Source of the DNA: JACDCY01 sp964350145
Lineage (GTDB): Bacteria; Gemmatimonadota; Gemmatimonadetes; Gemmatimonadales; Gemmatimonadaceae
Assembly (NCBI GenBank): GCA_964350145.1
Contig: CAYGJL010000003.1
Span: forward strand, 34,477-98,476
DNA: 64,000 nucleotides
Reading direction: 5' to 3'
The translations under genes and the position numbers were made by a program. Positions 24,668 through 33,182 of the stretch are shown here, piece by piece (the stretch's first letter is position 1; each line of letters opens with the position of its first letter). The notes below the pieces were generated by a model that was not told the DNA's origin, did not search any database, and saw nothing but the letters and a program-made list of their open reading frames with translations.

Positions 24668-26088
24668 GACTCGACGAAGTGGAGGAGACCGCCGTGCGTT
24701 TTCCGCGCATCTCGACCGGCGACGCGCAGGCGGACGAGATACTGGGCGGCGGCTACCCGGCGAATTCCATCAACATCGTCATGGGGCAGCCCGGGACCGG
24801 CAAGACGATCTTTGCCGAGCGGCTGCTGTTTCACAACGCCGATGGTGACCGTCCCCTGCTGTACGTGACAACGCTGTCGGAGCCGATGTCGAAGGTCGTG
24901 AGCTACGCGCAGCGGCTGGCCTTCTTCGACATGGAGAAGATCGGCCGGCAGATCGTGTACGACGACCTCGGGCCGCAGCTGGCGCGCGAAGGGATCGAAG
25001 CGATGGTCCCGTTCGTGAGGGACGCGATAAAGCGCATGGCTCCGGCAATCATCGTGATCGACTCGTTCAAGGCCGTGCACGATCTGGCGACGTCCACGCA
25101 GGCGATGCGGCGGCTGATCGCGGATTTCGCCGGACTGCTGTCCGCGTCGGACACGACCGCGTTTCTGATCGGGGAGTACACGCAATCCGACAGCGAGTCA
25201 CACCCGGAGTTCGCGGTGGCCGATTCGATAGTTCAGCTCGAGCGCCACACGCTCGGCGCGAGGGACGAGCGATTCTTCCGCGTGCTCAAGCTGCGGGGGA
25301 GCAGGTATCGCGAGGGACAACACGCCTTCCGGATCACTGGCAACGGCCTGCAGCTCTTTCCCCGGCTCATCACTCCCGACTTCACCGATTATTCGCCGAA
25401 CGTGGAGCGGGTGCGGACCGGAGTCCCCGGGCTCGATGAGATCGTTGGCGGCGGGTTCTGGTGTGGGAGCACTACCGTGCTGATCGGCTCGACCGGCACC
25501 GGCAAGACTACTATTGCTCTGCAATTCGCGCTGGCCGGGATCGCGGCGGGACAGGAGACGTTGTTCGTGAACTTCCAGGAGAACCCCGCGCAGATGAAGA
25601 GGCTGATGGCCTCGCTCGGCGCCGACGTCGAGGATGCCACGGCCGCCGGATTCCATCACTTGTACGTGTCCCCGGTCGAGCTCCAGATCGACAGCGTCAT
25701 AGTCACCATCTTCGAGATGATCCGAAGCGAAGGGATCCAGCGGGTGGTGATCGACGCCGTCGGCGACCTCGCCAACGCGGCGAGCGATCCGCAGCGGCTG
25801 CACGACTACATGTATTCGCTCGTGCAGCATTTCGTCGTCAACAACATTACCAGCATCTTGAACTTCGAGTCACCCATCGGACTCACGTCGCAGGGCCGCA
25901 ACGAGCGGCGGTTCAGTTACATGGCCGACAACGTACTGCTGCTCTCGCCGGCCGACGAGAGCGCGCGCACGATGAGGGTGATCAAAACGCGGAACAGCGA
26001 GCACGATCGGAGAACTCACGGGATCGTGATCGGAGAAGACGGCGTAACGGTGCAGGTCAACAACGTATCAGGTGGGTCCGACCGGTGA
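24664..26088 (+). CDS. KaiC-family ATPase with two RecA-like domains
   Basis: 474 residues. Each half has a Walker A motif, GQPGTGKT (about 38-45) and GSTGTGKT (about 275-282), preceded by STGDAQADEILGGGYP and RTGVPGLDEIVGGGFW, the KaiC hallmark. Walker B-like strands are AIIVIDSF and RVVIDAVGD. Without kaiA and kaiB, KaiC homologues of this kind act in two-component signalling rather than as a clock; the genes on either side support that. Start and end both overlap neighbours. Confidence 0.92.
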   Translation: MRLDEVEETAVRFPRISTGDAQADEILGGGYPANSINIVMGQPGTGKTIFAERLLFHNADGDRPLLYVTTLSEPMSKVVSYAQRLAFFDMEKIGRQIVYDDLGPQLAREGIEAMVPFVRDAIKRMAPAIIVIDSFKAVHDLATSTQAMRRLIADFAGLLSASDTTAFLIGEYTQSDSESHPEFAVADSIVQLERHTLGARDERFFRVLKLRGSRYREGQHAFRITGNGLQLFPRLITPDFTDYSPNVERVRTGVPGLDEIVGGGFWCGSTTVLIGSTGTGKTTIALQFALAGIAAGQETLFVNFQENPAQMKRLMASLGADVEDATAAGFHHLYVSPVELQIDSVIVTIFEMIRSEGIQRVVIDAVGDLANAASDPQRLHDYMYSLVQHFVVNNITSILNFESPIGLTSQGRNERRFSYMADNVLLLSPADESARTMRVIKTRNSEHDRRTHGIVIGEDGVTVQVNNVSGGSDR

Positions 26089-27472
26089 GTTCAGAGTGAT
26101 AGCGCGCGAAGCGCTCTCGGCGGACGATGCGCCGCGTCCGGCGAAACACTCGAAAGACCTGGAGCGCCTGACCCGGCTGAGTCGCGCCTTCACTTACGCG
26201 ACGTCGGTCGCGGAGATGCTGGAACTGGCGGTCGAGCAGGCGGCGGAGATGCTGGGCGTGGAGCGGGCCCTGCTGCTGCTGCCGGATGAGAACGGCGTGC
26301 TGCACGTGAGCGCGTCGCACGGCGTGACCCGCGAGCTGGTCGAGCGCTTCAGCGACTCGCTGAACGAATCGCTGCAGCGCCGGCTGCACGATCTGCTCGG
26401 AGCGCCTATGGCAGAGGGGTTTCTTGGTGTTCCGCTCGTGTCGAACGGCAATGTCATCGGCCTGCTCGCCGTTTTTCGGCCGGACCACGCTCCGATCACG
26501 GAGGAGGAGGAGTGGCTGTTGTCGGCGATCGCGGACCAGGTCGCGGTGCCACTGGAGAACGCCCGGCGCGCGGAGACGCTCGAGCGCGCGGCGCTCGTCA
26601 ACGAGAACGTCAGGCTGCTCGAGTCGGAGCGTGTCGCCCGGAAGGAAGCCGAGGCGGCGCTGGAGCTGGCCGAAGCAGCGTCACGTCGGGCGGATATCGC
26701 GCGGCGGGAAGCCGAGGTGGCCCGGGATCTCGCGCAGGAAGCCGACCGGAGCAAGGCTTCGTTCCTCGCCGCGATGAGCCACGACCTACGCACACCACTG
26801 AACGCCATAGCCGGCTACGTCGAGCTGCTAAGGCAGGGCGTGCGCGGCCCAATCACCGAAAATCAGGCCGCGGACCTCGACCGGATCCGCAACAATCAGC
26901 AGCACCTCCTTTCGATCGTGTCGGAGGTGCTGGAGTTCGCGCGCATGGGCGCGGGCCGGCTCGTGTTCCACTACGAGGACGTGTATCTGGACTCGGTGCT
27001 GCGGGATGCGCAGGAAATGGTGATGCCCCAGATAATCGCGAAGGCCATGGAGTTCCGCTACGACTCGCCCCGCGATCCGATCCGCATGCGCACCGACCCC
27101 GGGAAAGTGAAGCAGATCCTGCTCAACATCCTGTCCAACTCGATCAAGTTCACCCCGCGTGGTGGCCAGATCCACATCACCTCGGAGACGGCGGCCAATG
27201 GCGGACACGCCGCGGCACCCGCAGCGCCCACCGTGCGGATCCGGATCGCGGATACCGGACCCGGCATTCCTCGCGACAAGCTCGAGTCGGTTTTCCTTCC
27301 GTTCGTTCAGATCACGCGCGAGTTGAATCATCCCGCCGAGGGAATCGGGCTTGGCCTCGCGATCAGCCGGGATCTGGCGCGCGGCCTTGGCGGCGATCTG
27401 ACGGCGGAGAGCGAGCCCGGAGGGGGGGCGGCGTTCACGTTGACACTGCCTTACTCGAGCTCCTCGGAATAG
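26072..27472 (+). CDS. GAF-domain histidine kinase
   Basis: 466 residues, no membrane segment. GAF domain at about 30-175 (FTYATSVAEMLELAVEQAAE... GFLGVPLVSNGNVIGLLAVF), a coiled coil at 180-230, HisKA with FLAAMSHDLRTPLNAI (phospho-acceptor His) and a HATPase with NILSNSIKFTPRGG, DTGPGIPRDK and GIGLGLAIS. GTG start 17 nt inside the KaiC gene. Probably the input partner of the KaiC/receiver pair. Confidence 0.92.
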   Translation: MGPTGEFRVIAREALSADDAPRPAKHSKDLERLTRLSRAFTYATSVAEMLELAVEQAAEMLGVERALLLLPDENGVLHVSASHGVTRELVERFSDSLNESLQRRLHDLLGAPMAEGFLGVPLVSNGNVIGLLAVFRPDHAPITEEEEWLLSAIADQVAVPLENARRAETLERAALVNENVRLLESERVARKEAEAALELAEAASRRADIARREAEVARDLAQEADRSKASFLAAMSHDLRTPLNAIAGYVELLRQGVRGPITENQAADLDRIRNNQQHLLSIVSEVLEFARMGAGRLVFHYEDVYLDSVLRDAQEMVMPQIIAKAMEFRYDSPRDPIRMRTDPGKVKQILLNILSNSIKFTPRGGQIHITSETAANGGHAAAPAAPTVRIRIADTGPGIPRDKLESVFLPFVQITRELNHPAEGIGLGLAISRDLARGLGGDLTAESEPGGGAAFTLTLPYSSSSE

Positions 27473-27485
27473 GGGAAACGGAGTA

Positions 27486-28028
27486 GTGTCGGCAGAGCCG
27501 AGCGATCCGTGGGGCGGCATGTGGAGCGCGCACGCGCTCTCCCCGATCGCCGCCGCGTGGATTCTCTCCGTCGCGTTCGACCTGTTCCTGCACGGCGGAT
27601 TGTTGGCGCGATTGTACGTTGTGCCGAACCCGTTTCTCCTGCCGCTGGAGGACGCGTTTCGCCGCATCCCGCTCGGGTATGCCGCGTTCCTCGGCCTCAC
27701 CATCGCGCTGTACTGGCTGCTCGCTCGGCTCGGCGTGCGCGGCTGGCGCGGGGGAATGCGCTACGGTTTGGTCGCCGGCGCGATAGTGTGGGGCGCGCTG
27801 GTGATCGGGCTTTACTCCATCAGCACGGTGTCGGTGCCGCTGCTTGCCGGCTGGTGGATCGGTCAGGCAGCGGAGTTGGGAGTCGCTGGGGCGGTGCTCG
27901 GCGCGGCGGCGGCCGGGACTCCGCTCAAGCGCATCTACACGGTAGTCGCGGCGGCCGCGGTCGCGCTCGTCATTGCGACGATAGTGCTGCAGTCGCTGGG
28001 GCTGGCGCCGGCGATGAAGATGGGGTGA
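27486..28028 (+). CDS. Integral membrane protein next to copper ATPase
   Basis: 180 residues with five likely membrane helices (about 20-37, 62-80, 88-115, 119-142, 150-172). No recognised domain. GTG start shortly after the kinase gene; the stop overlaps the ATPase start by one base (TGATG), so both are translated together. It may assist metal export; that is from position only. Confidence 0.7.
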   Translation: MSAEPSDPWGGMWSAHALSPIAAAWILSVAFDLFLHGGLLARLYVVPNPFLLPLEDAFRRIPLGYAAFLGLTIALYWLLARLGVRGWRGGMRYGLVAGAIVWGALVIGLYSISTVSVPLLAGWWIGQAAELGVAGAVLGAAAAGTPLKRIYTVVAAAAVALVIATIVLQSLGLAPAMKMG

Positions 28029-30091
28029 TGGTGACGCACGAGCACCAACACCACGAGCACGGTACCGAAGCGGAAATCCGGCGGAAGGCACCCGCCGACG
28101 CGGCCGCGGCCCACGGCGCGCACGACAAGCACGCGGGCCACAGTCCGGGAATGTTCCGCGACCGGTTCTGGCTGTCGCTGCTGCTCACGCTGCCGGTGAT
28201 CTACTGGTCCGAGCACGTGGAGATGATCCTGGGTTACCGCGCGGTGAGCTTCGCCGGCTCACGCTGGATCGCGCCGGTGCTGGCGACGGTGGTTTTCATC
28301 TACGGCGGACTCGTCTTCCTCCAGGGCGCCTGGCGTGAGCTGAAGGCGCGGCTGCCAGGGATGATGACGCTGATATCCCTCGCGATCGTCGTCGCGTTCG
28401 TCTTCTCCTGGGTGGTGCAGCTCGGGTTCGTGGAGGCGGAGCCGATCTGGTGGGAGCTCGCCACGCTCGTGACGATCATGCTGCTCGGCCACTGGATCGA
28501 GATGCGCTCGATCACGCAGGCGCAGGGCGCGCTGCACGAGCTGGCCAAGCTGTTGCCGGACACGGCCACGCGCGTGACGGATGCGGGCGAGGAGCGGGTG
28601 CCCGTGAGCGAGCTGCGCACCGGCGACGTCGTGCTCGTCCGCCCCGGAGAGAGCGTGCCGGCCGACGGCGTCGTCCGGAAGGGAAGCAGCGATCTCAACG
28701 AGTCCATGATCACGGGCGAGTCGCGCCCCGTGAAGAAAAGCGAAGGGGACGAGGTGATTGCCGCTACCATCAACGGCGAAGGCGCGCTGCAGATCGAAGT
28801 CACGGGCACCGGCGACGACACCAAGCTCTCCGGCATCATGCGGCTCGTGGCCGATGCGCAGACTTCCAAGTCGCGAGCGCAGCATCTCGCCGACCGCGCG
28901 GCGCAGATTCTCACCGGCGTTGCGATAGTTGCCGGCGTGGTCACGCTGGTGGTGTGGCAACTGCTCGGCGCGTCCATTGACTTCTCGGTCGTCCGCATGG
29001 TCACGGTGCTGGTAATCTCCTGTCCGCACGCGCTCGGCCTGGCCGTGCCGCTGGTCGTCGCGATCTCCACGACGCTCGGCGCGCGCAACGGTCTGCTGGT
29101 GCGCGATCGCCGCGGACTCGAGGAAGCGCGCAACGTCGGAACGGTGATCTTCGACAAGACCGGCACGCTCACGCTCGGGGAATTCCGGGTGGTGCAGATG
29201 GCAGTGGCCGAGGGGACGGCCGAGGACGAGGCGCTCCGAATCGCGGCGGGGATCGAGTCGCAGTCCGAGCATCCGATCGCGCGCGGGATCGTGAAGACCG
29301 CCGAAGATCGCAAGCTCGCGCTGCCAGCGGCCGATGGATTCAGGGCGATCACGGGCAAGGGCGTGGGCGCTTCTATAGAAGGTGTGGACTATCACATCGG
29401 CGGCCCCGCGCTGCTGCAGGCGGAGGACGTACAGGTCCCCGAGGCTCTCCGGGCCGCGGCCGATGCCGCCGCCGGCCGCGGGCAGGCGGCCATCTATCTC
29501 GTGCGGGATCGCAAGGCGATAGCGGTTTTCGCCGTGGCGGACGCGATCCGCGAGGAAAGCCGCGAGGCGATTCGCGCGCTGCACGAGCGCGGCATCAAGG
29601 TCGCGATGCTCACCGGCGACGCGCAGGCGGTTGCCGACGCGGTGGCCAAGGAGCTGGGGATCGACACCGTGTTCGCGCAGGTGTTGCCCGAAGACAAGGC
29701 GTCCAAGGTGCGCGAGCTGCAAGCGGACGGAACGAAGGTCGCGATGGTGGGCGACGGAGTGAACGACGCTCCTGCGCTCGCGACGGCCGACGTCGGGATC
29801 GCGATCGGCGCGGGCACCGACGTGGCCGTCGAGGCGGGCGATATCGTCCTCGTGCGCTCCGATCCACGCGACATTCCCCGGATCGTCACGCTGTCGCGTG
29901 CGACCTACCGGAAGATGCTGCAGAATCTGTGGTGGGCGGCGGGCTACAACATCGTGGCCATCCCGCTCGCGGCCGGAGTGCTGTACTCCTGGGGAATCCT
30001 GCTGACGCCCGCGGTCGGTGCCGTCTTCATGTCGGCGAGCACGGTGATCGTGGCGATCAACGCACAACTATTGAAGAGGGTAGCATTGTGA
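28028..30091 (+). CDS. copB: Copper-translocating P1B-type ATPase, CPH (CopB-like) class
   Basis: 687 residues. A His-rich N-terminus (THEHQHHEHG, HGAHDKHAGH) binds metal in place of CxxC domains. The membrane metal site is SCPHALGLA (about 331-334); CPH rather than CPC marks the CopB/P1B-3 class. Actuator TGES, phosphorylation loop DKTGTLTLGE (about 376), nucleotide-domain HP (SEHPIARGI) and GDGVNDAP are all present. Exports copper from the cytoplasm. Confidence 0.93.
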   Translation: MVTHEHQHHEHGTEAEIRRKAPADAAAAHGAHDKHAGHSPGMFRDRFWLSLLLTLPVIYWSEHVEMILGYRAVSFAGSRWIAPVLATVVFIYGGLVFLQGAWRELKARLPGMMTLISLAIVVAFVFSWVVQLGFVEAEPIWWELATLVTIMLLGHWIEMRSITQAQGALHELAKLLPDTATRVTDAGEERVPVSELRTGDVVLVRPGESVPADGVVRKGSSDLNESMITGESRPVKKSEGDEVIAATINGEGALQIEVTGTGDDTKLSGIMRLVADAQTSKSRAQHLADRAAQILTGVAIVAGVVTLVVWQLLGASIDFSVVRMVTVLVISCPHALGLAVPLVVAISTTLGARNGLLVRDRRGLEEARNVGTVIFDKTGTLTLGEFRVVQMAVAEGTAEDEALRIAAGIESQSEHPIARGIVKTAEDRKLALPAADGFRAITGKGVGASIEGVDYHIGGPALLQAEDVQVPEALRAAADAAAGRGQAAIYLVRDRKAIAVFAVADAIREESREAIRALHERGIKVAMLTGDAQAVADAVAKELGIDTVFAQVLPEDKASKVRELQADGTKVAMVGDGVNDAPALATADVGIAIGAGTDVAVEAGDIVLVRSDPRDIPRIVTLSRATYRKMLQNLWWAAGYNIVAIPLAAGVLYSWGILLTPAVGAVFMSASTVIVAINAQLLKRVAL

Positions 30092-30573
30092 TGACGAAAG
30101 TCAAAGGCATTCCAGCCAACTCCTCCGTCGTCATCCCGCGTCTGTTCTGCCGCGACGTCGCCGGAGCCATCGATTTCTGCGTCGCTACGTTCGGCGCCGT
30201 CGAGCTCGGGCGTAGGCCAGGGCCCGACGGTAGCGTGGTACATGCGCTGCTGACGATCGGACCGGCGATGGTCATGATCGAAGCGGAGTGGCCCCAACTC
30301 CCGAGCCGCGCGCCGACTCCGGACGGGAGCTCGCCTGTCGTGATCTTTGTGTATGTCGAGGAAGTCGATCGCACGGTCGAGCGCGCGGTCGCGCTCGGGG
30401 CGAAGCTGCTCTTCCCGGCGCAGGATCAATTCTGGGGAGATCGCACGGCGTGGATCATGGACCCGTCGGGGCACGTGTGGACCATCGCGTCGCGTATTGA
30501 GGAGCCGACGGAAGAGGAAAGGCAGGTGCGGTGGTCGAAGACCCTCAGCGATCGCAAGGCTGGCAACCCGTGA
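30091..30573 (+). CDS. VOC/glyoxalase-family protein
   Basis: 160 residues of the PhnB-like VOC type: VIPRLFCRDVAGAIDFCVAT, MVMIEAEWPQ, and C-terminal AWIMDPSGHVWTIASR. Such proteins include antibiotic-sequestering and glyoxalase-like forms; the substrate is unknown. Start overlaps the ATPase stop by one base, so it belongs to that operon. Confidence 0.85.
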   Translation: MTKVKGIPANSSVVIPRLFCRDVAGAIDFCVATFGAVELGRRPGPDGSVVHALLTIGPAMVMIEAEWPQLPSRAPTPDGSSPVVIFVYVEEVDRTVERAVALGAKLLFPAQDQFWGDRTAWIMDPSGHVWTIASRIEEPTEEERQVRWSKTLSDRKAGNP

Positions 30574-30586
30574 CGCGGAGCTTCGC

Positions 30587-30898
30587 ATGGCCTTCGGAGA
30601 GATTACGTCGACTCCGCCGAGCGGGCCCCTGAGTCGCTGGCCGATGGACTATCTGGTGATTCATGTGCTGCCGTGGCCAAAAGGGAAAGCCAGAGGACCG
30701 GGCGAGGCCTTTCGAACCGCGCCGGGAGTGTGGGCCGCCGATCGCGCCGCGGTCGTCGCTCTCGTGCAGCGGTTCGCGGCGCCGGATCCTGCGGGCGCGT
30801 GGCCGGCGAGTTCGATATTCGGCAACCTGAGCGGAAACGATTGGGGTGTTCTGTGTTACAGGCACCTCGATCATCATCTCCGCCAGTTCGGGTGCTAG
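30587..30898 (+). CDS. DUF1569-type protein (short form)
   Basis: 103 residues. The C-terminal block FGNLSGNDWGVLCYRHLDHH with LRQFGC is typical of DUF1569, a DinB-like four-helix fold in which these His residues bind metal. Most relatives are longer at the N-terminus; no good start is found upstream. LVIHVLPWPKGKA occurs in short relatives. Follows the VOC gene by 13 nt. Confidence 0.65.
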   Translation: MAFGEITSTPPSGPLSRWPMDYLVIHVLPWPKGKARGPGEAFRTAPGVWAADRAAVVALVQRFAAPDPAGAWPASSIFGNLSGNDWGVLCYRHLDHHLRQFGC

Positions 30899-30914
30899 GC
30901 CAGCCAGAGCAGCT

Positions 30915-31487
30915 CTAGCTCGGTCTCGGCAGCACCGTGTAGACGCGGGCGATGAAGTTGCAAAACTCCTGCATGTACTCGCGCAGGAACTTCTCGGTGG
31001 ATTCCACCGTCACCCGGCCTTCGTCGTCGATCATCCCTTTTTCGAACTGGATGTACGCCTCGGGCGAATTCATCTGCGGCGAGTTGCAGTAGCTGAGGAT
31101 GCTGCGCAGGTGCTGCTGCGCGACGGCGGTCCCGATCTTACCGGGCGAGGCGCCGATGACGGCGGACGGCCTGCGGGCGAACGCGTTCTGGCCGTACGGG
31201 CGGCTGGCCCAGTCGATGGCGTTCTTGAGAGAGCCGGGGATGGAGCGGTTGTATTCCGGCGTCAAAAAGAGGATCGCGTCGGAGCTCGAGATCTGCTCCT
31301 TGAGCGCGGTCGCCACGGGCGGGAAATCGTCGTCGAAGTCGTAGTTGTAGAGGGGGAGATCGGCGATCGGGATCTCGGCGAACTTCAGCTCCTTCGGCGC
31401 GAGGCGGATCAAGGCCTGCGAGAGCTTGCGGTTAATGGACCGGCTCGAGAGGCTGCCGATCATGTATCCAACGGTGTAGGTAGTCAT
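30915..31487 (-). CDS. NAD(P)H-dependent FMN reductase
   Basis: 190 residues, flavodoxin-like fold of the ArsH/YieF class. FMN loop GYMIGSLSSRSINRKL (residues 6-21), isoalloxazine loop TPEYNRSIPGSLKNAIDW and GASPGKIGTAVAQQHLR. Reduces FMN, quinones or metals. ATG 31487 chosen; the frame upstream reads through repeat DNA. Divergent from the winged-helix regulator. Confidence 0.9.
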   Translation of the reverse strand: MTTYTVGYMIGSLSSRSINRKLSQALIRLAPKELKFAEIPIADLPLYNYDFDDDFPPVATALKEQISSSDAILFLTPEYNRSIPGSLKNAIDWASRPYGQNAFARRPSAVIGASPGKIGTAVAQQHLRSILSYCNSPQMNSPEAYIQFEKGMIDDEGRVTVESTEKFLREYMQEFCNFIARVYTVLPRPS

Positions 31488-31520
31488 ACCTGTCAGCAGG
31501 CGCAGGGATAGTGCCACCGG

Positions 31521-31604
31521 TTGCGAATGCGGATTGAGAACCGTTGCGGCCTCAGGACTAACGGCCATTGCGGATCGGCGATTAAGTGAGGATCGAGGGG
31601 CGGA
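31521..31604. repeat. Family E element, half copy
   Basis: Matches the left half of the 6391-6578 element; 24 bp from TTGCGGCCTCAGG through CTAACGGCCA are identical. The right arm is missing. Confidence 0.85.
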
Positions 31605-31616
31605 ACTGCCCTTTGG

Positions 31617-31646
31617 TTGACTCGAGGCGGGAAACAACTCTATTAT
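31617..31646 (+). promoter_or_regulatory. Sigma-70 type promoter for the regulator gene
   Basis: TTGACT (31617-31622), 18-bp spacer, TATTAT (31641-31646). Expected transcription start near 31653, giving a 24-nt leader with AAGAAGGAGC before the ATG. Confidence 0.75.
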
Positions 31647-31676
31647 TCAGAGGACTCTAAAAGAAGGAGCATCGCA

Positions 31677-32012
31677 ATGGCTGAAGGCGCGTCCGGCGCC
31701 GGCCCGGAATTTCCGCGGCGGCTCGCGGCGCTCGACACGTTGCTCGATCACCGGGTCCGCCTGGCGATCTGCGTGCTGCTGTCGCGCTACGACCGGTTGT
31801 CGTTCTCGCGGCTCAAGGAGCTGACCGCCGAAACCGACGGCTCGCTGGGCGCGCACCTGCGCAAGCTCGAGGACGCGGGCTACGCCAGGGTGACGAAGGA
31901 ATTCGTGGGGCGGAAGCCCACGAGCTGGTATTCGCTATCCCCGAAAGGGATGAGCGCGCTGGCGGTGCACCTACAGGCGCTTACGGAGCTGCTCTCCGGG
32001 GAGGGCGCCTAG
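31677..32012 (+). CDS. Winged-helix transcriptional regulator
   Basis: 111 residues of the PadR/MarR-like single winged-helix family (PF13601 style): LDTLLDHRVRLAICVLLSRY, LSFSRLKELTAETDGSLGAH (recognition helix), LEDAGYARVTKEFVGRKPTS (wing), YSLSPKGMSALAVHL. A strong promoter and ribosome site precede it. Could control the divergent FMN reductase, as such pairs often do. Confidence 0.9.
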   Translation: MAEGASGAGPEFPRRLAALDTLLDHRVRLAICVLLSRYDRLSFSRLKELTAETDGSLGAHLRKLEDAGYARVTKEFVGRKPTSWYSLSPKGMSALAVHLQALTELLSGEGA

Positions 32013-32084
32013 GCCGGGCGACATCGTCGCGGCGGGGCGCATCTTCCTTATGACTGTAACATGCGCGCCTCCTGACCTGAGCTT

Positions 32085-32492
32085 TCAGTCCGGAAGCGGG
32101 TAAAGGCGGATCGGCAGCAGGGTGGAATAGCGCGGGAAATCGCGATCGACGGTGAGAATGGGGAGATCGCGGCGGGTCGCTACGGCACAGATGAGGAAAT
32201 CGACGGCCGATCCCTGAATTCCCCGGCTGCGGCATCGGTTGTAGAACAGCGCCGCGCCTTCGTGGTCGTCCGCGTGTACGACGACGTCCGGAAACGCGCG
32301 GAGATACTTCCTGAGCACTTCGAAGCTGCGCGCATCCGGCATCCCCGAGAGCAGCTCCTGGCGGACGAGCCCGAGTATCAGCGCATCGCCGCTGTCGATG
32401 AGGGACGCGAGCGCCGTTCTGACCGGGTGGTCGACTTTGTGCGTCCGCCGCAATGCCAGGGACCAGGCGGAGGTGTCCACGAGAGCTCTCAC
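32085..32492 (-). CDS. vapC: PIN-domain toxin, VapC family
   Basis: 135 residues. PIN active-site acids: ALVDTSAWSLAL (Asp6), LGLVRQELLSG (Glu), SAVDFLICAVA (Asp), LTVDRDFPRY (Asp). RNase toxin paired with the upstream vapB, overlapping it by 4 nt (GTGA). Not closely similar to the VapC at 21495. Confidence 0.93.
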   Translation of the reverse strand: MRALVDTSAWSLALRRTHKVDHPVRTALASLIDSGDALILGLVRQELLSGMPDARSFEVLRKYLRAFPDVVVHADDHEGAALFYNRCRSRGIQGSAVDFLICAVATRRDLPILTVDRDFPRYSTLLPIRLYPLPD

Positions 32493-32695
32493 CGCCGGTG
32501 GCGGGCCCGCTTGTAGTCGCGGTCGAAATCCGGATGAAAATCGAGCTTCCCGAAAAGCTTCAGGATGCCACGTTGCTTGCGGCGCAGGATGTACTCCTCC
32601 AGCGCCTCGGTAACGGTCGCCTTCTTGGTAGAGTGTCCGCCGAGCTTGAGCGCTTCGTTCAGCAGGCGATCGTCCAGGGCTAGATTGGTCGGCAT
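32489..32695 (-). CDS. vapB: VapB-type antitoxin
   Basis: 68 residues: MPTNLALDDRLLNEALKLGG, HSTKKATVTEALEEYILRRK, the VapB/RHH family that begins with N-L-x-I/L-D-D, and a short toxin-binding tail (LDFHPDFDRDYKRARHRR). ATG 32695 chosen; an in-frame ATG 18 nt upstream lies inside the operator. TAGCTT sits 7 nt before the chosen ATG. Confidence 0.9.
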   Translation of the reverse strand: MPTNLALDDRLLNEALKLGGHSTKKATVTEALEEYILRRKQRGILKLFGKLDFHPDFDRDYKRARHRR

Positions 32696-32712
32696 GTGTA
32701 GAAAGCTACACA
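32695..32712. promoter_or_regulatory. Putative VapB operator
   Basis: A perfect inverted repeat TGTGTAG-AAAG-CTACACA, 7-4-7, overlapping the first base of the vapB start codon and the TAGCTT promoter box. Same geometry as the site at 22189-22206 but a different sequence. Confidence 0.72.
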
Positions 32713-33182
32713 TTGCGGCGGTTCTTGCAATCAGCCCGCGGCCGTGCGGCGACTTGGCTGCCGTTGAGCTCACCCCGAACCTAGCCGGGGCATCGGGGTG
32801 ACTGGCGCATCGAAATCGCGCCCGCAGTACATTTTGCAGCGATGATTGGCGCGCGGAGCGAGCAAATGGGCGCACGCTTGAGACGGACTGACCGCGCTTC
32901 CGGAAAACGAATGGTGGTTCTACCGTGCTTCCGGCTGGCGCGGACCCATTCCGCGCGAGTGCCCACCGGGGAGGGACGCGATGGGGTGGCGGTATCCCGC
33001 GTCTGCCGGAAAAGATCCGAACGCATTCACGCTCGTCGAGCCGGAAAGGGATCGTTGACCGGTCGTCGCGGCGGTGAGGTGTAGGGTCTAGTCCTACCGA
33101 ACGCCGGGCTTTCGCCAGCGGCGCGAAATTGTGCGCGCGCGATAAATTCCCCTGCGATGATTTCCCGCGGAGCATTTCGCAA
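32713..33182. other. Intergenic region without recognised gene
   Basis: 470 bp between vapB and pntAA, divergent. Open frames here have no recognisable protein pattern. No repeat family member. The last 60 bp should hold the pnt promoter; TAAATT at 33142-33147 is a possible box. Confidence 0.5.

Noticed and set aside
24664..26088. A circadian clock locus
   Set aside because: No kaiA or kaiB; KaiC homologues of this type are common in two-component signalling.
32713..33182. A gene in the gap before pntAA
   Set aside because: Open frames on both strands have no recognisable pattern, no ribosome site and no family features.
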